Shown one piece after another: positions 32,922 to 44,613 of a stretch of 64,000 nt of DNA (its first letter is position 1; each line of letters starts with the position of its first letter). The position numbers and the translations under genes were made by a program. The notes beneath the pieces are model-generated. The model made no database searches. It saw only the letters and a list, made by a program, of their open reading frames with translations, and was not told the DNA's origin. The stretch lies in contig MU004195.1 of assembly GCA_010093605.1 (NCBI GenBank), positions 808,708 through 872,707 of the forward strand, in the 5' to 3' direction. Source of the stretch: Lophium mytilinum. Its lineage: Eukaryota; Ascomycota; Dothideomycetes; Mytilinidiales; Mytilinidiaceae.

Positions 32922-33194
32922 TAAACCATCAAGTCCGGTGGTAAGAAACACAAGCAGGAGGTCGCACCTTCAGAGACAAACCAGCGCACCAAGGTCTTCG
33001 GCGATGATACTTCGCATGACCTTCATACCTCTTCGAGAGTGCCCTACGGGAACCCCCGATATCCACACCACATACGCCACGCCAACAACCGCAGCCGGCG
33101 CCGCTGTCGTCCGTTACCTCGTGCTGGGTTCCCCTTGACGTCTTGGTTCAAACCTTTTGCATGGATATCGCAAACTCTCTACTCTCGTTCTTGA
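32922..33194 (+). other. coding-like open stretch without an ATG
   Basis: After a TAA the plus frame stays open for about 88 codons with protein-like composition: IKSGGKKHKQEVAPSETNQR, then TKVFGDDTSHDLHTSSRVPY, then Arg-rich sequence. There is no ATG in it. It may be a gene remnant or an internal exon of an unrecognised gene that shares the motif-bearing intergenic region. Confidence 0.2.
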
Positions 33195-33479
33195 ACGAAT
33201 GCGGCTCATCCGGTACTCTTTTCCCCGGAATTCACTCAGAGGTTTCCATCCATGCGTAGCCTGTACTCCAGCCGCCTCGTTTTTGGCACCTGCTACATGT
33301 CATCTCGTAACACGTTCGATCCATCTCTTTCGCGTCCCCTCAAACGTCTCTCTAGAGTCACTAACAGACATCGCATACTCTAGTTTCAACATCAAAGTAG
33401 CTGGTGGTGGGCGTCCGAAAACCGCGTTCGATATGTAAAGTATCATCCACAGGATCTGGGTATACAATGCTGCGATAAC

Positions 33480-33680
33480 CTAGGTAGATAGAGAAAGAGA
33501 GTAATACTCTTCCTCGATATCCCAGTCCATCAGCACGATTTCCCCATCCAGCTGGAATACAATGAGTTCCTCCGTGGACCCGAGAACGAGGAGATTGCTG
33601 AGCACTTGGAACTTGTGGAGGGAAGCGTCAAAGTCGGTAACTTGGAAGGGGTCGCCGCGGGCGCGGTATAAACTCGTCAT
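33480..33680 (-). CDS. short hypothetical protein
   Basis: A 66-codon frame from ATG 33680 reads MTSLYRARGDPFQVTDFDAS, then LHKFQVLSNLLVLGSTEELI and VFQLDGEIVLMDWDIEEEYY. The alternation of hydrophobic and acidic residues is protein-like. Another frame immediately downstream (33470-33350) is also open, so a further exon is likely. No family is recognised. Confidence 0.3.
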   Translation of the reverse strand: MTSLYRARGDPFQVTDFDASLHKFQVLSNLLVLGSTEELIVFQLDGEIVLMDWDIEEEYYSLSLST

Positions 33681-34292
33681 GGCGAATTGGGCAAGAAAAG
33701 TTAGGACTGTTCAGGCAACGTCTCGGTTGCTGTCACCATATTGCGGCATAGAAGGAGATGCTGATCAAGTTAGCTACTTATAGACGAAAGGTTCGGGCAT
33801 GGCCCGTACCATCCGAAGTCCTTCTATCTGGTGTTCAATTCGTTCCGCACGCAACGCCTATTACACTTAGTATTTGGTTCATAAATCGTACTCTTTTCGT
33901 CGCACTTGATGTGACATTTCCGGTGTTGTGGGTACCTTGAGGAATGTCCGGTCGGTATTACCGTGACTTTCATCTTACAAAACATCTCAGTAGAGAGTAT
34001 CTTTTAACAATCAATATAGCCGTTAGACGATCCTGATCCTCGATCTATGATCATTGTTTACTTGCTCTGCAGTGGAGGGGGGCTTGGGGGTCGGAATGTA
34101 GTGCGAGAATTTTGGTAACTGTGCTAACCACATAAAGTTTAGCCCACGAATGACCGTTTGACCCCACCTCATGCTAAGGACTTCGCCGTAACCTCGCCGC
34201 ATTCATGGATGCGAGAGGACACAGTACTCCTTCTCGACATGAAGTGTACCTATGTCTTTATGCTGGCAGTCTAGCTGGCGGACTCACGAAAC

Positions 34293-35167
34293 ATGGCTGG
34301 CCCGTATTTCATCGGTGGTCTGACTGCTGTTCAACTCACGTTCATGGACGATGTTCCGCAAGAGGGGCCCGGCGGAGCTGCACAATCTGCATGGGCTTAT
34401 GCGATGTCTCTCATTACACAGGAGCGCTATTCTGTGGTTACCAGGTGGGGGAGACAGAGTGATGATCTCAGGCGAGTGTACATCCTGATATGTACGTTCA
34501 AAAATCTGTGCGTTGATACCTGCTGACAGGAACTTATCCAGCTTGCGAAGAAGTAATTTATAATGATAGCGCGAAACCTCCGATGGGCGAGATCACATCT
34601 ACCAGCCTATCATCTACGCTCCTGCCGCTTTTCCCGTACCTTTCAGACGCTCCTCGACTTGTGTACTTGAGAGTACCCAACAACGCCCGAGCGATATGGG
34701 CACAAGATACTGCGGTAACAATGGCTCTGGATATTATCTATATTCGAGTTACTAGAGACAGCGATTTACAGGCCTTTGTTGATAACCTGCAATTTGGGAC
34801 CTGGATTCTTGGGCCGGGACGAAGAAATTCTCTCAATAGCGATGTTTGCGCGTCACTTCGCGGCTGGTCTGAGCATGGTAGCGACGCGGTGATTATTACA
34901 TACGCTATCTTGATATATTGGGACGATCGCGATAGCGCCGATCGATTCAAAGATCTCACAAGACCATGTTTTTCACATGGACGTCCCGCCGACGACACGT
35001 GGGGTAGAGAGATCCTCGCATTACTCAGAGAGCTCTCCAGTCGTGGGGCGGCAATTGAGCATGTGAGCGTGGACTTCGGCTCATGGCCTTACTTACCCAT
35101 TCCCTATCATCGAAGATACACGAAGAAGCGAGGGCTGTCATTGCCTAGTAGATGCGTCGTGTCTTAA
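34293..35167 (+). CDS. hypothetical protein of about 265 aa
   Basis: Two exons: 34293-34458 and 34530-35167, with an intron beginning GTGATG and ending GCTGACAG whose phase fits. The start is MAGPYFIGGLTAVQLTFMDD. The second exon is open for over 200 codons and includes TSTSLSSTLLPLFPYLSDAP and a run of plausible strands and helices (LQFGTWILGPGRRNSLNSDV, AVIITYAILIYWDDRDSADR). There is no signal peptide or membrane helix. I do not recognise the family. Confidence 0.45.
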
Positions 35168-35288
35168 CGGCATAGAGCGTCGATGCGAAATGATACCTAT
35201 CTGAGATCAAATCAAAGCCTTGCGTCGCAAAATATTTATCCTGTCTTCCTCTTCAAGTTCGGTCGAATTACATGGTAGCGTCTCCACA

Positions 35289-36704
35289 TCATGCCAGTCT
35301 TTGTGCGTATCCATGGCTCCAATCCCAGTCCTTCAGATACATTGCAATCGCAAAAAAAGAAAAGCTGTCTGGGTTTCTTGGTGCAAGATCTGGCTTACGT
35401 TTTGCTAGATCGACACAATTCGCATATCCGTATGCTAACACGTCCGTATTTGTTTCTTCATACTTGTTAGTCTTTGTGTTCCACATCGTCACCCTTTGGG
35501 TTATCTTGTTGCCAGCGTCGTCGTATATTGCCTGATCTTTCACTATGCAACCTAAGTCAGCTTCCATCGGCTGGAGGTTGCAATAAATAATGGGAGCTTA
35601 CAAGCTCCGACCATATGGAGCATCTCGTGAATAAGTGTTATCGCCATGCCGCCAGTCTTGTCCAAATCACTACTCTTTGTTTGACTGGAGAAGGGTTTTT
35701 TCTTGTCCGCATAGATTTCTTGGGCCTGTTGAAGGTTCAAATCAGTATTCTCCAAACACGTTGAGGGATCACAACATACTTTGATGTCGACTACTTGATC
35801 CAGACCCTGTAATTACACGTTGTTTGGAGGGTCTCCTTGAATGGTTAGGGTTGGGACACTTACAGCTTTGCACAAAGTGATGATTCCCAAACTCATATCA
35901 GTCTCAGCCATATAGTCTTTATCGAACCCGCAGATAGGACCTTTCTTGCTGGAGACGCCTAGTACTTTCTTTGGCGGAGGCCCTTCCCGATAGTGTGATT
36001 CGGTGCCGACGCGATTTTTGGAGTACCACACACCCCCACTCCCACACATAGTCGATTCTAAACGGATACTAGTCAGGGTGAATGCGAGTCTAGATGGCCA
36101 TGGAACCTACGAGTCTCGCTGATCTTCTTGCCCGGCTGCTCTGGGTCCTCCCTCGTTTCTTTTAGCCACTACAATTGACGTGTTAGTAGGAGATAATTCC
36201 AATCTTAGTCGAAGGACCAACCTCCCAATCCGCATCGGTGCAATATATACTCCACTTTCCAATTGACCCGTCACATGCGTGCATCAGAGAAAAAAGGTTG
36301 GTATCTATTACGCTGAGACGGGTCATTGAGTCAAAAACTCCTCTATCGTCAAAACGAGATCCAAACATAGCTGCACTCATCGGGTTGATCCGCAGCTGTT
36401 CCTGGGCCCAATTTGCAGGTTTCTCGGTCTCCGTATTGGCAGCCGATCTCATGAAGTTGATGGCATCATTTGCGGCAGATATCGCATCGCATGCATCTTT
36501 CCAGGCTGTCGTGAGCCGCGCCTTGTGGTCTCGGCACCCTCCGTCAGATTCTTTGGCATCCAAGATATTGAAGCATTCCTGCCATTTGTCAGTTATCCAA
36601 TGTCATGAACTTGGACAGCGTGTCCTTACTTCAAAGACTCCGAATCCGGCGTACGCGGAGACCACAAGAAGAGATAGAGGATAAAAGAGGAGAGAACGCC
36701 GCAT
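35289..36704 (-). CDS. secreted zinc metallopeptidase, HExxH (M35/Lys-specific-like)
   Basis: Several exons, beginning 36704-36630 with a clear signal peptide (MRRSLLFYPLSLLVVSAYAG), then 36578-36222, and further exons down to 35289. The catalytic segment reads GGMAITLIHEMLHMVGA, a zinc-binding H-E-x-x-H, with the exon junction just after it. Downstream, TDVLAYGYANCVDLAKRKPD and RNPDSFSFFAIAMYL match the third-ligand Asp and the Asn-x-D-Ser-x-x-F-F-A stretch of deuterolysin/lysine-specific metallo-endopeptidases. Three Cys in the mature chain (SDGGCRD, LMHACDG, SIYCTDA) could form disulfides. It probably acts outside the cell on host or substrate protein. Confidence 0.68.
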
Positions 36705-37481
36705 GATATGGCAGTTTTGGTGGATATGAGAGGAGAAGAGAACGGTTAGATAACTGGAAACAATTCACCTCTCTCCAACTTATGTTGAACAGCACGGGGC
36801 CTGACAGAGACATCTACGTTGCAGAAGCAAATGTATACGTAACGTTGTCTTTCTGCGCCGTATCCGCCCCTGCAACCAAATGGCACAGGAGCCTTCTTCG
36901 TCTTCTGAAACTACAGTCGACATATCAACAGGAACACCAACATCCTTGGCGTTTGCTCGATGGTTAATGTGAGTCGGTATTCGGTGGAGGCTCACATGGA
37001 TAAGATAAATCCTGAATCCTGTCGATATGGAGTTTCAAAGTTGATATCATGCGAGTCACGTCAGAAGTCCTCGCCACATGACCCTTCTATGCGGCCTCTT
37101 ATAGACCCAAAGTTTCATCTCTAATCCTAGGGCATTTCCGCGCCGTGATATCTGAGGCCATCAATATCAACAATGGGCTTAGTCCTTGAAAGATCAGGCA
37201 TCTGAACCATGCGGATTTTGGGCGGCTGCAGCACATGCGGCACGACAAACAGTCCACGTATCGCTTCCGGGATGAAAGCAGTCGTCATTCCTCCATTGGA
37301 CTCGCCGCAAGTACGCTGAATTCTGTAAAGGACACGTTGCTTTCTTCAGCTGAACCTCATATACTTGCAAGTTTCATGGCAAAATAGTCTCTCTTATCCA
37401 GGCCTTTTCGTCGTGCTATTGAGCACATCACCATAATCCCCATTATTCATAAGCAAGTCTCCGAACTTCAATCTCTTTGCC
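36705..37481. other. intergenic region between metallopeptidase and mucin-like gene
   Basis: A divergent promoter region. It contains the short minus-strand frame described separately and otherwise no gene. Confidence 0.35.
37127..37288 (-). CDS. short protein-like frame of 53 aa, possibly a remnant
   Basis: From ATG 37288 the frame reads MTTAFIPEAIRGLFVVPHVL, then QPPKIRMVQMPDLSRTKPIV and DIDGLRYHGAEMP. The same frame stays open for about 19 codons upstream of the ATG (VLYRIQRTCGESNGG) until a TGA. Composition is coding-like, suggesting the tail of an older gene or a very small gene. I do not recognise it. Confidence 0.25.
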   Translation of the reverse strand: MTTAFIPEAIRGLFVVPHVLQPPKIRMVQMPDLSRTKPIVDIDGLRYHGAEMP

Positions 37482-40248
37482 ATGAAGACCATAGCTTCTT
37501 TCGTTCTTCTCTGCAGCTGGGTACCATTTGGTAAAGCCCAGTCTTCCAACGCACCGAATCACTCAAGTGCGCTGCAGCTTTCGGGTGAGCAGCTCCAGGC
37601 CCAGCCTACGACTCAATCAGGTGCCGATATTTGGCAACGTGGTGGTAAAGTCCCGAAAATGCCAGGAAAGATTCACCCTCCATACGTAAACGGCTCTGAG
37701 ACTACCATTAGTGGACAATCAGGTTCAGTTGGACTGCCTCTGACTGATGTGAAAACCAGCGGGCTAGTTGGAGCAACAGGGATTACGTCCATAAGCGAAG
37801 CTGAGCCCACCTCAAACCCCTTGTCACCATCAAGTATATTCATTCCAGGGCTGCCTGCTTCAGGTTCTTCCTCAGCAGCTTCGCCTTCTGTGCCTATATC
37901 TGGAGCAAGTCTACCAGCAGACCAAACTCCAAATGGGCCTTCAATTTTAGAGTCGTCGCTACCAACGACTTCGTCTCAGGTCACACTTGGTGGACTTTCG
38001 ACAGCAGATACATCTATGGGACAGTCTTCATCTTCGGTGCCAGGTCTAGCACAGCCTTCTTCCGAACAACTTCCAACACCGCTATCTTCACCAGGGTTAG
38101 CTATAACAACAGGACCATCCGCGTCAACGGGACAGCTATTTCCAATCATAATCCCAATTCCGAGCAGCGGCGGCGTAGAAACTGCCATTAGCGGCTCCTT
38201 GACTGAAGTATACTCGTTTTCTACTATAGAAAGTATGAAGTCCTTGACAGCGGCGACCACTGTCACCACGGCTATAGTACAGACCAATTCAAAGGGAGAT
38301 GAAGCGACGACTTTGATCCCAATGTAAGTGCAAATCTTTGTATGTTTAGCCAAGTGTTTTATTAACAGTCTGATAGAATAATTGGACCTGGAGGTGAGAG
38401 TTGCCGAGCATATGTGACGAAAGCTTTATTGACTTGGATTAGGCGTCGTCATGTACAACTTGCCCAAGATACCTACGCCAAATGTGCCATTAGTTCCAAT
38501 TGGACCTTTAAGTCTACCCAAGGTCCCCAGCTGCCCCTTTTATTTGAAAATTCTTGGTCTTTGCCCGAAAGCTCCGAAAGATCCCTCAGATCCCTCAGAT
38601 CCCAATGACCCTTCGGATCCTAACGACCCTAAGAACACTGGAGATCCAACCGACAAGCCAGAGGAATCGTCAGCTGAGACCTCGAAAGCTTCATCTAGCA
38701 CATCTTCTTCTAGCTGTACAGCAACCAACAAATTTCCCCAGTGCACAGCATTCTGTACTCCAATAGCTGTGGGTCCCTCCAGCACCACGACGAGTTGCGC
38801 GACCACCGCATGCAGTACTATCACCGCATGTACGGGAAAAGCTGCCACAATCACCACAATGTCCTCGAAGCCTGCACCGGCGTGCTCGATGCCAACCGAA
38901 AGCCAGCCTTATACCCGAGATCCAAATGGTGATTCGGATGCAGTCAAGACCTCTGTTTGGTACTATCTCGAGGGCCTATTTGAGAAAATTGTCCCTCATT
39001 ACGTGGGACTGGCAACAACCTTTGGTACCATGACATCTTCCGGGGCGTTTTCAACGCAGTCTACGGAGGGTTCTTCACAGCAATCTATAGCAGGTTCTGC
39101 ACAGCAATCTATCGCCAATTCCTCACAGCAGTCTACAGCAAACCCATCACAGCAATCTATCGCCAACTCTTCACAGCAGCCTACAGCAATCCCATCACAG
39201 CAATCGACAGCAGACCTTTCCCAGCAATCTGCAGCGGACTCTTCACAGCAGTCTATGGCAGATCCTTCGCAGCAGTCCACAGCGGAGTCCCCACAGAGAT
39301 CTACAGCAGACTCTTTACTGCAGTCTACAGTGGGCTCTTCACAGCAATCTACGGCCGTTTCTCCGCAGCAATCTACAGCGATCTCTACAACACAATCTAT
39401 ATTGTCTTCTCCAACAGCACAGAGCAGTGCAATGGGCTGTACATATATCAATGCATTACTCCACCCAATCAAGGCACTGTGTGCTGTACCCAAATACTGC
39501 GATTGCGCGGGTACCCCGGCCATTCCATTGACCTCAACGGTTTCTGGGACACCATATTTGCATTGCGACTTCTCTTCGCAGCCAACCGTCAGCGAGTGCC
39601 CATCTCCGCCATCTGTTATCCCTTGGACTCCAACTCCCACGCCAACACCTGCTACAACTACACCGCCACCGCAGCCGCCTGCAACATCCGCAGTGATAGC
39701 TCCACCGTTCGAGCCCGGAACATGCAGGATTCACATCAAGCAGTGGTCCACGAGCGACGAACCCTGGCAGCCCTCAGTCATGCGAGGTGCCCTCCAAATA
39801 TTCGATGGCAGTGGGAAGCATATCTACTCTGACAATGGGTCTCAAAACGCAGATTGGGGCGGGAGCGCCATAGCGTCAATGTCTAATAGTTTACTTCCCT
39901 ACGACGTCATAGTCACCTTCTCAACAGATCTGCCAAAGAAAAGGGCACGCTCGAATTTTGGTCGTTTGCTACGAATTCGCGTAGTCGTTGTGCCGATGTC
40001 CTATCCGGAGCAGACTTGGATGAGACGTCTTGTGAAGATTGACGCTGGGGATTCGCATTGGGACTACTCGAAAACGGGTGGGGGGAACCCGTATTGCACT
40101 GTGGGTGCTTGGGACACTGATACCTGGGTTGGTTACTCGAAGCTTAAGCCGGTAAGATATGCCAGGCTCCCCTTTGATCATGCTAAGACTTGAGGATGGC
40201 TAATCCGAATACTAGAATCGAAATGCGGATTGCTACTGGACATGTTAA
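37482..40248 (+). CDS. secreted mucin-like Ser/Thr/Gln-repeat glycoprotein
   Basis: Four exons (37482-38333, 38377-38393, 38443-40151, 40216-40248) give about 870 aa. A signal peptide (MKTIASFVLLCSWVPFGKAQ) is followed by a Ser/Thr/Pro-rich, presumably O-glycosylated region, a KAPKDPSDPSDPNDPSDPND segment, a Cys cluster (SCTATNKFPQCTAFCTPIAV), and about 14 copies of an 8-residue SQQS-type repeat. A conserved C-terminal domain follows (GTCRIHIKQWSTSDEPWQPS to NPYCTVGAWDT). The last 33-base exon gives NRNADCYWTC, a Cys-rich ending seen in many ascomycete secreted proteins. Exon 2 is only 17 bases but keeps phase exactly. It is likely a cell-wall or extracellular protein. Confidence 0.62.
39050..39410 (+). 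repeat. 24-bp coding tandem repeat (SQQS octapeptide)
   Basis: About 14 imperfect 24-bp units encode variants of A-N-P-S-Q-Q-S-I/T. The reading frame is kept through all units, so the array can vary in copy number without frameshift. Confidence 0.7.
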
Positions 40249-40714
40249 AGGGCGTTGAAATTTATGATATCGGAGAGCAGCCGTACTTTGTGAGGTCTTA
40301 TTTAAGTGCTGACTCTATCAAAACACGTTTGTCACAAGTGTGGACATTCTTGTACCCTTACTTAATACAATGGGCATCAGGCCTTCAAGCTAGAAAATGG
40401 TCTCGTACGTCCGTCATATTCACATGAATTGATGTTTGAACCTACCTAGGTTTAGTCTGTGGCTTGTAGCTTGTGGCTTGTGGCTTGTGGCTGTGCTTTT
40501 CTTGATCCACGACCCCAGGTGCGCATCTATAACCTCTTCGCTTCAATCTGCTGTACCGCAACAATCTTCCCCGCTTTGTTTCCGACTGATTCCAAGAGGA
40601 CACATATACGTCCTCCTCCAAGTATGCTGTGATAACGTCGAAGCATTCTAGCTGCTTTCGACGAATCCGCTCCTAGCTATTACCGCTTCGTACCCATTTA
40701 GCATATACCTCACT
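40249..40714 (+). promoter_or_regulatory. upstream region of the Ras-like gene with a heptamer tandem repeat
   Basis: At about 40457-40493 the heptamer TGGCTTG (one copy TAGCTTG) repeats four to five times in tandem. I see no gene in this interval. Confidence 0.4.
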
Positions 40715-41433
40715 ATGACTGCACGCATCCCGACCCCTCCCGCCAATCCCGAAGAAATCACCATCTTTGTTTTTGGCGGACTCTACACCGGCAAAACTCG
40801 CATAATAGATCGCGTAAGTAAACTTCAAGCAGTGCCCCCGCACACACGTCTCACCATCCCCAGTACTGGCTCAACCAGTACAATACAGAGTATTATTGTC
40901 CTTACCTTCTTAACACATACAATACGCGCATGAGCTGTACGATAGCAGGAATACCATGCATGCTTACGTTCAACGAGATCGACATTCCCGAAGAATGGAT
41001 CCGCGACCCAACGGGGATTGATAGGCTGTGGGGAAAGCTCACAACATTTCCTCATGCTGCGATGCTCGTCTATGAAGTTGGTAGCCTCAGAACGCTTGAG
41101 ACACTACAAACGACATGGCCCCCTGTACAGCGGTACTTTGAGAGAGGCGAGTGCAGGGTCATAAAGGTTGTGGCTGCTAAATCGGATGACGTGGGTACAG
41201 TTAGCGTTGAAGGGGCAGTTACGTGGGCGAAAAAAGTGGGTGCAACTTTTGCGCAGTGTTCGGCGCGAGAGGGGACAGGAGTCATAGAGGCTGTGGGGAG
41301 CCTGGTCCTAGCGGTGTTGGAGCAGAGGAAGCGAGAGAAAGAAGTCGCTTCGCCGCAGGAGAAGACGCACGATCCCAACATACCCCGATTCGCACGCATT
41401 ATCCAGAATCTGAGGCATCGGATTTGCGGTTAG
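40715..41433 (+). CDS. divergent Ras-like small GTPase
   Basis: Three exons (40715-40813, 40864-40889, 40935-41433) give 207 aa. The P-loop is GGLYTGKT (G-x4-G-K-T) at about residues 22-29. The effector region is YWLNQYNTDCTIAGIPC, where a canonical Ras has P-T-I-x-D-x-Y. The stretch LTFNEIDIPEEW stands in place of D-x-x-G, which is lost. LVYEVGSLRTLETL is Ras-like alpha3 topology. VVAAKSDDV replaces N-K-x-D, and CSAREGTGV supplies the S-A-K-like G5 loop. It ends QNLRHRICG, so there is no CAAX box. The fold is clearly Ras-like, but loss of the Gly in G3 and change of Asn in G4 suggest reduced hydrolysis or altered nucleotide specificity. Confidence 0.62.
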
Positions 41434-41766
41434 AGGAAGCCACAAATTCCCTTCCCTAAAGTCGTTACGGTTGGTTTAATCCTCACGCTATTCTAGTCAA
41501 TGTTTCTTTGTTTGGAATATGTCACTTCTATGCCTCACTTAAACTTTTCGTCGGGATGTCTATCAACTGGCCTCTCATACGCAGCTCGTGCAAATAAAGG
41601 CACTCTCGTTTTTCCCGCGAGAAAAAAGAACGAGGATGATGCAAGAAGAATTTGCAACACCTATCCACCTGGCCAGCCTCACTGTTGGGCCATTCGAAGG
41701 CCCTGCCTTACGTGCTTCGGCCCCAGCAAAAACATTCATTTTCATGTCCCCCCAGTTTCCAGTACA

Positions 41767-44032
41767 TTATCGAAAAACGTGAGAGGAGAGTAGAAGCCAG
41801 AAGGAAAATCTGATAAATCTTTTTGTTAGTTGTAATCGGCATGACTGAGTGTGCTTCTCACATTGATTATTGAACGTTACGCCAAATCCATTCAAAGGCA
41901 TGCCATCAAAATCCGTCAGAAAGTCGTAAGAAGCGGACCCACTTCCGTCCTCGGAGTCTGCAGACGTTTCTGTGTTTCCAAGGACAATACTCAAAGCTTT
42001 CGCTACTTTTCCAGCTTCCGCCGATGCGGTACTCATTTGAAGCCAAATCTCATGCGAGATCGTTAGTCGTCGTCGAATCTCTTCAGTCTGTCCTGCAGTC
42101 TCAGACAATTCAAATTTATCGATGTCTTGAAGGTAGAGACAGAGCACGCTCGTTGCGAGGAGAACATCCTGGTTGAAAATATGCGTGACCTTCCATCTAA
42201 GCTGAGCCAAACGACCAAATGGCTGAGACTCTTCGTGAAGCATCTGCTGAAACGATAGAATTTTGAGTGCGGAATCTAAACAAATTCGCACCGACTCCCT
42301 GTCGCGATCTTGAGACTCGGACTGTCGAACTGGATAGCTGATCAGAGCTCTCCGGTACAGGAGGATGCGTGATTTGTAGTAGGTCGTTTCTACACTTACC
42401 CGCGCTATCACAAGGTTTGGACTATCCGTGATGGGGTGTTGCATAGTTTCCCAGCGCAGCACGGGCGGAGTAGCACAATTGTGTACGTCTTCAAGAAGTG
42501 CGTCGATCTTCTTGACCTTGTCGTAGGAAGGGGGGTTAATATCGGTGTTGACGTCGCAAATCAAGCCGAGAGCTGATATCAATCGCCCTTTTGCAATGAG
42601 AGGGAGCACCGGCGTCCATTCTGTTTCTGGCCTGGGCGGAGGCATCTCGCTCGTGTCCTCGTCAAAATCACAGTCGCGCAGATTACGGGGCGGTCTTGTA
42701 TCGATGTGCGTATCTGTGGCACTTCGAGGAAGACCCAGCTCCAAGGAAAGAGCGAGATCTAATACAAGGATTGTAGTCCAGATGCGTCTACGCATCTCAC
42801 TCTCGAATGGAGATATTCCGGGAAAGTGATCTGGGTCCCGGTGATAGCCCATGCGCATTGCAATATGAAGTGTCATACTGATCAAAAGCAAGCCATCGGT
42901 AGCGCTGTTTTTCAAGAGTATGAACTCTCCAGTAAGGACCATTATGAGGGTTTCCAGGATACATGGTCCTCCTGTCGTATACCTGGCCAGAATAAGACAC
43001 TGAACGGCCTTCTCCCGGAAGGCGTCCTTCAAAGTAAGATATTGCGCTTTAAGCGATTCGGCTCGTCCGTCGTTGACGTCAATGGTGAAGGTCTGCAACT
43101 GCGCAGCAATATATAACATGGAGAACATAAGACCGATCCAAGCAATGGAAGTTTCAGACGTATCTTGCCAGAAGGCTTCGTACTGGTCAAATGTCAGACT
43201 GCTTATAATACTAATCGGCCAGATTAGAAAGAACCCACCTCTCGGAGAAACTTCTTGCTATGAATGAGATCTACAGCACCCAGTCAATGCCTTTGAGAGC
43301 GGGAAGAAAGCTTGGATGTACTGACACGGAGTGATAATGTAGGTGTCGAAGTGAAGGGCCATAAGGCGGTCAACAACTGGACGAGGAGGAACAGCAGCCA
43401 GTATCTCATCTCGAGTTGCATGACGGTTCGGGCCATAGAACAAGTGTGAACCGGGTGGAACCTTGCTATCGGTGACCAAGTCCTCCTTCAGTCCCCTGAT
43501 TTTGGTAAGAATGGCCTCCCAATGGGCACTCTGGACATAGCTGGTTCCAGACTCGCGCAACTTTAGGGTGCCAGGGTCTGCCGGGGATGCAGCTTCATCC
43601 TGGGATTTCTTTGGTCTCCGGATTTCAGGGAACACACCTGCATCTGCGAATGATAACGAGCTTGGTCTCGGTGATTTCGGTGCGGGCGGACTGGGGAGAG
43701 ATTGGCCTTCCATGAGCGTCACGACAAGACTCTCCAGTTCAGATATTCTACCATGGAGGCTAGTGGACTGTCGCGGAGCAACGGACGGCTGAGCATCAGG
43801 CGTAGAAGAAGATGATGTTGTCGCATAATTGCAGGAGTTGGTGAGGCCACGCCTTGAGCAAGCTCCGCATGGGTGCTGTCGGTCGCACCTAAGCCTAGCA
43901 AAGTTCAGCGTGCACGACTCTGTGATGGCTATCGAGCACGTACTTTCGGTGTTTACAAGGGTCGCAGGAAAGCTGGACTTTGTCTCTGCGTCGATTTGGC
44001 GGCGGACGCGGACGTTGAGCATTGTCGGCCAT
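41767..44032 (-). CDS. Zn2Cys6 transcription factor with fungal-specific domain
   Basis: The start MADNAQRPRPPPNRRRDKVQ at 44032 is followed, across a short intron starting GTACGT, by the zinc cluster CDPCKHRK/LRCDRQHPCGAC, then NSC. This is the C-X2-C-X6-C-X5-C-X2-C-X8-C binuclear cluster. A coiled-coil-like linker follows (SLHGRISELESLVVTLMEGQ). Residues from about 250 form the middle homology region (LHFDTYI, then FEAFWQ-type sequence, ISMTLHIAMRMGYHRDPDHF, SEMRRRIWTTILVLDLALSL), so the gene carries the usual fungal_trans domain. A second intron lies near 43130-43260. It diverges from an MFS exporter gene, which it probably regulates. Confidence 0.82.
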
Positions 44033-44613
44033 GGTGTGACTGGATTGAGGCGATCGCGGAGCTTCACCTCCAGCTCGTACGCCGCAATCTGGGTATGCCC
44101 AAAGAGGAATTGTCCTCTGGTCCGTTCTGAAACACTTTCACAGCCACTTCAAGAAGAGAGAGAAGCTGTCTGGCGGCGCAAACCGAGAGGCGATGGAGAA
44201 AGCAACGACAGTCCAATCCCTGACCGTCCAACCCTCCGCGGCACCCTCCGCTTCGAACGTCCGTGCGCTCCTCCAACCCTCCGCTTCCGCTCTCCGAGCT
44301 CCTATTCTATTAAGCAAATCTCCAGTTTGGCTCCGCATTCACGGACCATTTTGCAGATTTATCTCCTGTTCTCAGATATGAAGGAATTAAAGGAGTTAGG
44401 CTTCCTAACCCCGCGAATGGAACTTCCCCACAATGCTAGGGTCATCTGTATTGAAAAACTCGTAGATATAAAACTAAAAGCCTCTCTTTCCTATCGTTTC
44501 TCTCTTCCAAACAACATCCACTCCTTAATTCGTCTTATTTATACCATCCACTCGTTAATCTATCTTATTGCTGTTGAATACCGAGTACCTAACACGACCT
44601 ACCAACACCACTC
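44033..44613. promoter_or_regulatory. shared promoter of the zinc-cluster factor and MFS exporter
   Basis: The interval of 581 bases carries three copies of ACCCTCCGC (44231, 44243, 44276), whose complement holds CGG triplets of the kind bound by Zn2Cys6 proteins. Closer to the MFS start, a 30-base unit beginning CATCCACTC is duplicated in tandem (44515-44544, 44545-44574). Confidence 0.5.
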
